The position numbers were made by a program, and so were the translations under genes. A stretch of 10,903 nt of DNA. It comes from SUG2458 sp963651465. Its GTDB lineage: Bacteria > Bacillota_I > Bacilli_A > RFN20 > CAG-826. Under the pieces are notes generated by a model, which did not search any database, was not told the DNA's origin, and saw only the letters and a list, made by a program, of their open reading frames with translations. The stretch covers positions 1 to 10,903 of the forward strand of contig CAVJPS010000004.1 of NCBI GenBank assembly GCA_963651465.1, in the 5' to 3' direction. Below, in pieces: positions 6,614 to 10,903 of the stretch (position 1 is its first letter; each line of letters opens with the position of its first letter).

Positions 6614-7059
6614 TGTTTATTTCCTTTCTCCAAAAATGATATAAGATTACAAGAAAGGTCAAAATGGATGGATTACTCCTCATACATTAATTTTTTTATT
6701 ATTCAAACATAATACAACAGTACCTAAATATTATCTAAGTTTCCGTGGCATAAAAAAGTTTTGAGTAATAAACAAAAATAAATTAACTGTACGAAAAAAA
6801 ATCGGTTATAATAGAACATCCACTAATAAATAAAATATTTCCTTTAAAAATGATTAAAGTAAAACTTAATTATATTTTTTGTGCCAAATTGATACTTCCT
6901 AGTATCGATCAATTATAGTTAATAACAAAAAACGAATTATTAATGTTTATTCCTTTCTTTGTATATCTTGTTTTCAATTATAAAACAATCGCATTTAAAG
7001 TCAACAATTTTTTAGGTATTATTTTATTTTTCTCTAAATTTTCGAAAACACCGAAAATA
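6614..7059. other. Long leader / intergenic region upstream of the C11 peptidase
   Basis: No gene is supported here. The only consensus-grade minus-strand promoter, at 6977-7004, lies about 360 nt before the peptidase start, so the region is probably a long 5' leader. It contains GATAC-6 nt-GTATC (6891-6906) with flanking AATT arms, and a ribosome-binding-site-like copy near 6944-6960 that is not followed by ATG. A weaker TTTTTA-17-TAATAT pair (about 6727-6755) could be a nearer promoter. On the plus strand TTAACT (6783-6788), 18 nt and TATAAT (6807-6812) form a possible antisense promoter. Short peptides in the leader lack ribosome-binding sites. Confidence 0.45.
6977..7004 (-). promoter_or_regulatory. 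Strong promoter, probably for the C11 peptidase
   Basis: TTGACT (6999-7004), 16 nt and a perfect TATAAT (6977-6982) on the minus strand, among the best promoter matches in the window. The next gene downstream is the C11 peptidase, about 360 nt away, with no terminator that I can see between. Confidence 0.68.
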
Positions 7060-7092
7060 TAAAAAAAATAACCCTTACTATAAGTAAGGGTT
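7060..7092 (-). terminator. Terminator of the tRNA-Val/tRNA-Thr unit
   Basis: Perfect 10-bp arms AACCCTTACT (7083-7092, minus strand) and AGTAAGGGTT (7070-7079) flank a 3-nt loop. One A and eight T follow (complement of 7061-7069). It lies 10 nt past the CCA of tRNA-Thr. Confidence 0.93.
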
Positions 7093-7102
7093 TGTATTCG
7101 AA

Positions 7103-7178
7103 TGGTGCCTTCTATAGGACTCGAACCTACAACCTACTGATTACAAATCAGTTGCTCTACCAATTGAGCTAAGAAGGC
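7103..7178 (-). tRNA. tRNA-Thr(TGT)
   Basis: A 76-nt tRNA with encoded CCA (7103-7105). Acceptor stem GCCTTCT pairs with AGAAGGC, discriminator A. Anticodon stem ACTGA/TCAGT closes loop TTTGTAA, giving TGT, which reads threonine ACN codons. T-loop TTCGAGT is standard. It is five bases from tRNA-Val and shares its promoter. Confidence 0.97.
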
Positions 7179-7183
7179 ATATT

Positions 7184-7259
7184 TGGTGGACGCTACAGGG
7201 ATCGAACCTGTGACCTCATCCGTGTGAAGGATACGCTCTCCCGACTGAGCTAAGTGTCC
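7184..7259 (-). tRNA. tRNA-Val(CAC)
   Basis: A 76-nt tRNA with encoded CCA (7184-7186). The anticodon stem TATCC/GGATG closes loop TTCACAC, giving CAC (7224-7226), which reads the valine codon GUG. D-arm GCTC/GAGC and T-arm ACAGG-TTCGATC-CCTGT are intact. Acceptor strands GGACACT and AGCGTCC leave an A-C mismatch at the fifth pair. A CAC valine tRNA is unusual in an AT-rich genome, where TAC normally suffices. It is first in a two-tRNA unit. Confidence 0.88.
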
Positions 7260-7276
7260 GATTCCAATGCTCATTT

Positions 7277-7305
7277 ATATTAGCAAATATCAAGCCAACT
7301 TTCAA
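7277..7305 (-). promoter_or_regulatory. Promoter of the tRNA-Val/tRNA-Thr unit
   Basis: TTGAAA (7300-7305), 17 nt and TAATAT (7277-7282) on the minus strand, with TG one base upstream of the -10 (extended -10). The start would be near 7270, ten bases before tRNA-Val. Confidence 0.75.
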
Positions 7306-7376
7306 TAACTTTTTTTAATTTTTTTCATTTTTTTATTTATTATCCACCTATAAACATTTTTAATAGCCTTTTAATG

Positions 7377-8768
7377 TTAATTATTAGCAATATTTTCGTT
7401 TTTTTCATTATTGATATTAATTGTTAAGTTTTGTACCCATTTATGTTGTTTAACCATAATTATACCAATTACGGATTTTATAACGTCACAAGATTGGACT
7501 GCAATATAAACAAAAATTAATGGTAAAGACGTAAATAATGTTAAACACCAAGCAGTAGGAATAAATAATACCCAAAGCAAAACACTATCTAAAATAAATG
7601 TAGTAATAGTTCGTCCACCAGTTTTTAAAATAACGTAAGAAGATGTACAAATACAGAAAAAAGGAATATAACAAGCATAAATTCTAATTAAACTACTTGC
7701 TAATTCTTTTTGTTCGTTACTTACTTCTGCAAACATTAAAGGAATAATTGGTGAAAAACATACTAGTAACGTCGTAGCAATTAAAGCAATAATTACTCCT
7801 AATACATAAAATTTCTTGACGTAATCTTTTGCTTTATCAAATTCATTAGCACCTAGGCATCCTCCAACTAATACTCCAATACCAACAGATAATCCTTGGA
7901 AAACAATACCAAAAACATCACTCATTGTAGATACAACGGCTAAAGCACTAAGTACTCCCTCTCTTTGAGCGTATGCTAAAGAAATCATAACCATTCCAGT
8001 TACCCAAAATACTTCGTTTAAAAATAAGAATACTGATTTACGAGCAATTCTTTTAACTAATTCTTTTTCAATCTTATTATCTTTTTCCTTTAATATATTA
8101 TAAGAAAATTCAAACTTAACTATTTTACTAATAATAACAATACTAATTAATTCAATTGTACGAGCAATACAAGTTGCAATAGCAGCTCCTTTTACTCCCA
8201 TTTTAAATACATATATAAATAAAGAATTAAATATAACATTACTTACAAAAGCAATGATACCTGCTATCATTGCGTATTTAGTTCTACCTATTTCACGTAA
8301 TGATGAAGTATATGCTAAAGCAAACATATATGGAATATAAGATATAATTACAATATTTAAATATTCCATTCCTTGTTCTAATATTATTGTAGCGTTACTA
8401 TCACTATGGCAGTAAAACCATATTACCTTACTACCAAATATATAATATAAAGGAATAATAATTATTAAAAATAAAACGCTTGTAATTAATTTAATTTTAA
8501 AAGATTGTTTAAGATGCCTTTCGTCTTTTGCACCAAAAAATTGTTGAATAAAAATTCCAGCGCCACTTAAGATTCCCATTGAAGTAACTAAAAATATATA
8601 TGTTGTCTGATTAGCAGCGTATACTCCACTAACAGCTTCATTTGATACTGTACCAACCATTAAATTATCAACAAATGAGACAATAAAAAGAATAAAAGCA
8701 TGAACCATAACAGGAAAAGCAACTTTAAAGAATCTTTTTATAAATTCTTTATCTTTAAATGGATTCAT
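7377..8768 (-). CDS. MATE-family multidrug/cation antiporter
   Basis: The 463-residue membrane protein has about twelve hydrophobic segments in two halves, the plan of the multi-antimicrobial extrusion (MATE) family, which exports drugs or metabolites in exchange for Na+ or H+. Family features include a charged Asp34 in TM1 (SFVDNLMVG), GAKD at 79-82 after TM2 and its counterpart GANE at 306-309 in the second half. ATG 8768 is chosen because AAAGGAGGG sits 7 nt upstream (8776-8784). A TTG at 8819 in frame would add 17 residues encoded by the tRNA-Ile terminator and is rejected. The terminator tract ends 19 nt before the start, leaving no space for a promoter, so read-through from tRNA-Ile is likely. 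No convincing terminator follows; a weak 6-bp repeat (7353-7378) overlaps the stop. Substrate unknown. Confidence 0.93.
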   Translation of the reverse strand: MNPFKDKEFIKRFFKVAFPVMVHAFILFIVSFVDNLMVGTVSNEAVSGVYAANQTTYIFLVTSMGILSGAGIFIQQFFGAKDERHLKQSFKIKLITSVLFLIIIIPLYYIFGSKVIWFYCHSDSNATIILEQGMEYLNIVIISYIPYMFALAYTSSLREIGRTKYAMIAGIIAFVSNVIFNSLFIYVFKMGVKGAAIATCIARTIELISIVIISKIVKFEFSYNILKEKDNKIEKELVKRIARKSVFLFLNEVFWVTGMVMISLAYAQREGVLSALAVVSTMSDVFGIVFQGLSVGIGVLVGGCLGANEFDKAKDYVKKFYVLGVIIALIATTLLVCFSPIIPLMFAEVSNEQKELASSLIRIYACYIPFFCICTSSYVILKTGGRTITTFILDSVLLWVLFIPTAWCLTLFTSLPLIFVYIAVQSCDVIKSVIGIIMVKQHKWVQNLTININNEKNENIANN

Positions 8769-8775
8769 AAAATTA

Positions 8776-8784
8776 CCCTCCTTT
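8776..8784 (-). promoter_or_regulatory. Ribosome-binding site deciding the MATE start
   Basis: AAAGGAGGG on the minus strand is a near-perfect Shine-Dalgarno 7 nt before ATG 8768. It fixes the start and rules out the longer TTG-initiated reading. Confidence 0.9.
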
Positions 8785-8787
8785 GGT

Positions 8788-8813
8788 AAAAAAAAATACC
8801 TATCACTAGGTAC
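8788..8813 (-). terminator. Terminator between tRNA-Ile and MATE
   Basis: Arms TACCTA (8807-8812, minus strand) and TAGGTA (8797-8802), with an outer G-T pair, flank a GTGA loop. Nine T follow (complement of 8788-8796). With only 6-7 pairs, mostly A-T, it is weaker than the other terminators here, which would allow read-through into MATE. Confidence 0.8.
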
Positions 8814-8825
8814 CAACAATCAAAA

Positions 8826-8902
<77 letters not shown>

Positions 8903-9173
8903 AATTTGCATTGCTTTATTATATTAGTATAATTTTTTATCTTTTGCAAGACTTAAATGACATTTTTTTATAATTATTTATTTAATATATTAAATAGAAC
9001 ATCATTTTATTAATCATAATCATTTATAATTTGCTTTTGTGCTCAATTAAATATATATCAATTATAAAAGAATCGTTGTGTAATTATAATAAGTTGGAGA
9101 GAATATTTATATGAAGTAATTAAAATAATATTTTACTATTAGCAATCTTTATTCGTTTAATAATTATTTTAAT
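8903..9173. other. Intergenic region between the HD-GYP gene and tRNA-Ile
   Basis: Very AT-rich and without a supported gene. It holds the tRNA-Ile promoter (8921-8949) and an 18-bp perfect palindrome of only A and T, TATTTAATATATTAAATA (8979-8996), upstream of it. On the plus strand TATAAT (9085-9090), GGAGA (9096-9100) and ATG AAG TAA (9111-9119) look like a gene start cut off after two codons. Confidence 0.4.
8921..8949 (-). promoter_or_regulatory. Promoter of tRNA-Ile (and probably MATE)
   Basis: TTGCAA (8944-8949), 17 nt and TAATAT (8921-8926) on the minus strand; an overlapping TATAAT is an alternative -10. The start would lie about 10 nt before the tRNA. It is the only evident promoter that could serve the MATE gene. 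Confidence 0.7.
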
Positions 9174-9205
9174 TAAGAAAAAGTGGTATCGTCTGATACC
9201 ACTTT
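9174..9205 (-). terminator. Terminator of the HD-GYP gene
   Basis: A perfect 11-bp stem, AAAGTGGTATC (9195-9205, minus strand) with its complement (9180-9190), has a 4-nt loop AGAC and is followed by TTCTTAATT. It begins 3 nt after the stop codon. Confidence 0.92.
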
Positions 9206-9208
9206 CAT

Positions 9209-10567
9209 TTACTCTTCAATTTCAATTTTTCCTTCTTTAATTAGCTCTAACATTATATCTGCTATTTTAGGATCAAATTGAGTTCCTTTGTTTTTCTTTA
9301 ATTCTCCTTCAATAGATTCAATACTTAATTTATTTCTATAAACACGAGTCGAATTCATAGCGTCAAATGCATCTGCAACACTAATCATTCTAGCAATTAA
9401 GGGGATATTTTCTCCTTCTAATCCTTTAGGATATCCTTTACCATCATATCTTTCATGATGATATAAAGCTCCTTCTTCAACGTTTTCTAAGCTTTTAAAT
9501 CTAGATAATATCTCTCCACCTCTAGTAGTATGAGATTTAACAATTTCAAATTCTTCATTAGTTAATTTATCAGGTTTTCTTAATATATTATCTGGGATTG
9601 CAATCTTACCACAGTCATGAAGTAAAGCTACATAATATATTCTATCTAATTCTTCATTAGAATATCCCATCTTTTCTGCTATTAAGCGAGTATAAGTTGC
9701 AACACGACTAGAATGGCCATTGGTATACGGATCTTTAGCATCGATAAATCCAATGAATGTTTCAATTGATTCTTTAATAATTTTATTATCACGTTCATGT
9801 AATACACTAAATTTCTTACGTTGTAATTCATTTAAAACATGAACTAATACCCCTACTGCCAATATTAAAAATACAGACATAGATATAATAAAGAATACAT
9901 CCTTAGTAAATAATTTATTGAACTTATATTCTAATGTTAAGGATGAACTTTCAATATTTTGCCCCATTTCAACATATATAATCATTCCTGGTACTGTAAC
10001 TTCATGTGGTCTAATAGGCATTTCAAGCGCATTCAAAGATACACTTGGATGATACACAATATAATCTCCGGTGTACATATGAATAAACACATCACCATCT
10101 AGTTCATAATATTCTAAATTATAATCACCAATATCGTAATCACGTAAATTTGGAATGGTTTCTACAATTTCATTTGTATTTACATTTTGATGTATCTCAA
10201 GTGTTCCATTCCATGCCGAAGAAAGATAAGCATCATTTGAAAATGTAAATTTAAATGAAAACTCATCTACTTCATCGCTAGTATTATTAGATACATAAAA
10301 ATCATAGGTGTATGCTTGATAATTATTTTCGGTTAATCCGACATTATCAAAATCAAACATTTTGCCCCATGTATCTCCTCTTGCAGCTGCACGAATTGAC
10401 ACACTATCTTTTGCGTTATCTTCGTTTTTAAATAATGTTTCTTCTTTTACAAATATTTCATTCACGTTAGCATTATAATTATTAGTTCTAATAATAGAAG
10501 TTAATAAAAAGCCTACCCCAAGAGCTAATGTAGTCGCGTGTGAAATATAAATTATACTTTTCTTCAT
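9209..10567 (-). CDS. Membrane HD-GYP domain phosphodiesterase with extracellular sensor region
   Basis: The 452-residue protein has an N-terminal membrane segment (about 5-26), an outside region of about 190 residues (30-220), a second membrane segment (223-245), a short linker helix (247-270) and a C-terminal HD-GYP domain (271-450). Motifs are DPYTNGH with His285, the HD pair His317-Asp318 in LLHDCGKIAIPD, His346, HHE (370-372) and DGKGYPKGL, and Asp399. HD-GYP enzymes hydrolyse cyclic di-GMP (some act on other cyclic dinucleotides). A tyrosine at 281, where some family members have a metal-binding Glu, suggests a two-metal site. The outside region is β-rich and aromatic; I do not recognise its family, though it faintly resembles a carbohydrate-binding fold. 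AGGGTGA at 10574-10580 sets ATG 10567. It is monocistronic. The cue and c-di-GMP targets are unknown. Confidence 0.93.
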   Translation of the reverse strand: MKKSIIYISHATTLALGVGFLLTSIIRTNNYNANVNEIFVKEETLFKNEDNAKDSVSIRAAARGDTWGKMFDFDNVGLTENNYQAYTYDFYVSNNTSDEVDEFSFKFTFSNDAYLSSAWNGTLEIHQNVNTNEIVETIPNLRDYDIGDYNLEYYELDGDVFIHMYTGDYIVYHPSVSLNALEMPIRPHEVTVPGMIIYVEMGQNIESSSLTLEYKFNKLFTKDVFFIISMSVFLILAVGVLVHVLNELQRKKFSVLHERDNKIIKESIETFIGFIDAKDPYTNGHSSRVATYTRLIAEKMGYSNEELDRIYYVALLHDCGKIAIPDNILRKPDKLTNEEFEIVKSHTTRGGEILSRFKSLENVEEGALYHHERYDGKGYPKGLEGENIPLIARMISVADAFDAMNSTRVYRNKLSIESIEGELKKNKGTQFDPKIADIMLELIKEGKIEIEE

Positions 10568-10608
10568 AATTCATCACCCTAACAAATGTAAATTATCCCG
10601 TTTTTTTT

Positions 10609-10617
10609 ATTATAACA
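10609..10617 (-). promoter_or_regulatory. Extended -10 promoter of the HD-GYP gene
   Basis: TGTTATAAT on the minus strand is a perfect -10 with the TGn extension; no good -35 is seen at 16-18 nt. The start near 10602 would give a leader of about 35 nt. Confidence 0.6.
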
Positions 10618-10853
10618 TAACGATCATTAAACTTACTATTATTAAAAAGATAAAAATTAATAAGAAAGCACAAGTTAATGTAAAGCAGAAGTATTACTTG
10701 TTTCAAAAAGGGTAATTGAAATTTTTATTTTTGTAGTATAGAATCAAATTACCTTTAATAAACTCCACAATACTTTTCGAATTTACCATTTTTTAATTAA
10801 TTCATACAAATAATTATTTTAAATATTTTTTTCCTACGTGTTCGGATGTTAGA
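10618..10853. other. Right-hand intergenic region
   Basis: AT-rich, no gene supported. It contains an imperfect inverted repeat, AAAGGGTAATTGA (about 10707-10719) and TCAAATTACCTTT (about 10743-10755), with a loop of about 23 nt. On the minus strand it is followed by five T, so it may be a weak terminator for a gene to the right. Confidence 0.35.
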
Positions 10854-10903
10854 ATGTATGATAAATTAATTAAAGAAAATTCTGATAATCCTAGTATTGG
10901 TAT
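10854..10903 (+). pseudogene. Possible edge fragment of a DUF1016/YhcG-like nuclease gene
   Basis: An open frame runs off the window from ATG 10854, reading MYDKLIKENSDNPSIG. The DNPSIG stretch resembles the part of the DUF1016 (YhcG-like, PDDEXK nuclease) family where a MY motif and a D-N-P-x-I-G-hydrophobic motif are near each other. In those proteins this is internal, not N-terminal. There is no ribosome-binding site before the ATG, and the upstream frame meets a stop near 10793. That suggests a 5'-truncated remnant. With only 16 codons visible the call is tentative. Confidence 0.3.

Noticed and set aside
6724..6819. A 31-codon hydrophobic frame on the minus strand in the peptidase leader
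   Set aside because: It has no ribosome-binding site, and its Phe/Leu/Tyr-rich content is what T-rich DNA gives by chance.
6875..6890. TGGCAC resembling a sigma-54 -24 element on the minus strand
   Set aside because: The required TTGC-type -12 element at the correct spacing is missing; only A/T-rich sequence follows.
8769..8819. TTG-initiated N-terminal extension of MATE by 17 residues
   Set aside because: It is encoded by the tRNA-Ile terminator and the Shine-Dalgarno of the real start. No ribosome-binding site precedes the TTG, while ATG 8768 has a near-perfect one.
9085..9119. Plus-strand TATAAT, GGAGA and ATG AAG TAA
   Set aside because: The -10 would place the transcription start within the ribosome-binding site, the -35 is poor, and the frame closes after two codons. 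At most it is a relic.

Overview
This is an AT-rich stretch of a low-GC Gram-positive chromosome. The short Shine-Dalgarno-led genes, tRNAs with an encoded CCA end, many rho-independent terminators, a preQ1-type leader, a PepD-like dipeptidase and an HD-GYP protein all fit Bacillota, perhaps a gut lineage near Erysipelotrichia or other small-genome Bacilli. That placement is an inference from gene content only. Tryptophan is read from TGG, and all six full-length genes end in TAA, so nothing suggests a changed genetic code.

Every intact gene lies on the minus strand. In transcription order, from right to left, they are: a membrane HD-GYP phosphodiesterase (9209-10567); tRNA-Ile, its terminator and a MATE exporter (7377-8902); tRNA-Val and tRNA-Thr (7103-7259); a large secreted clostripain-family peptidase (3890-6613) behind a leader of about 360 nt; tRNA-Leu (3680-3764); a two-gene operon of a VUT/YhhQ-type queuosine-precursor transporter and a short-chain dehydrogenase (2042-3462) behind a riboswitch-like leader; and a C69 dipeptidase (470-1930). 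The two window ends hold debris: a 30-codon fragment of an XRE-type regulator next to a GC-richer stem-loop on the left, and a possible edge fragment of a DUF1016-like gene on the right.

Transcription units are easy to read because most promoters (near TTGACA-17-TATAAT) and terminators are visible. The exceptions are the most informative. MATE starts 19 nt after the T-tract of the tRNA-Ile terminator, which leaves no room for its own promoter, and no convincing terminator separates it from tRNA-Val and tRNA-Thr. The transporter-dehydrogenase operon has a promoter, an aptamer-like hairpin with an A-rich tail, and a terminator ending just before the ribosome-binding site, as expected of a transcriptional OFF switch.

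I do not see a clear new multi-gene system such as a defence island, CRISPR array or biosynthetic cluster. The best leads are the preQ1-type control of a dehydrogenase, the tRNA-MATE-tRNA layout, the long peptidase leader, the sensor ectodomain of the HD-GYP protein, and the structured element beside the truncated regulator.
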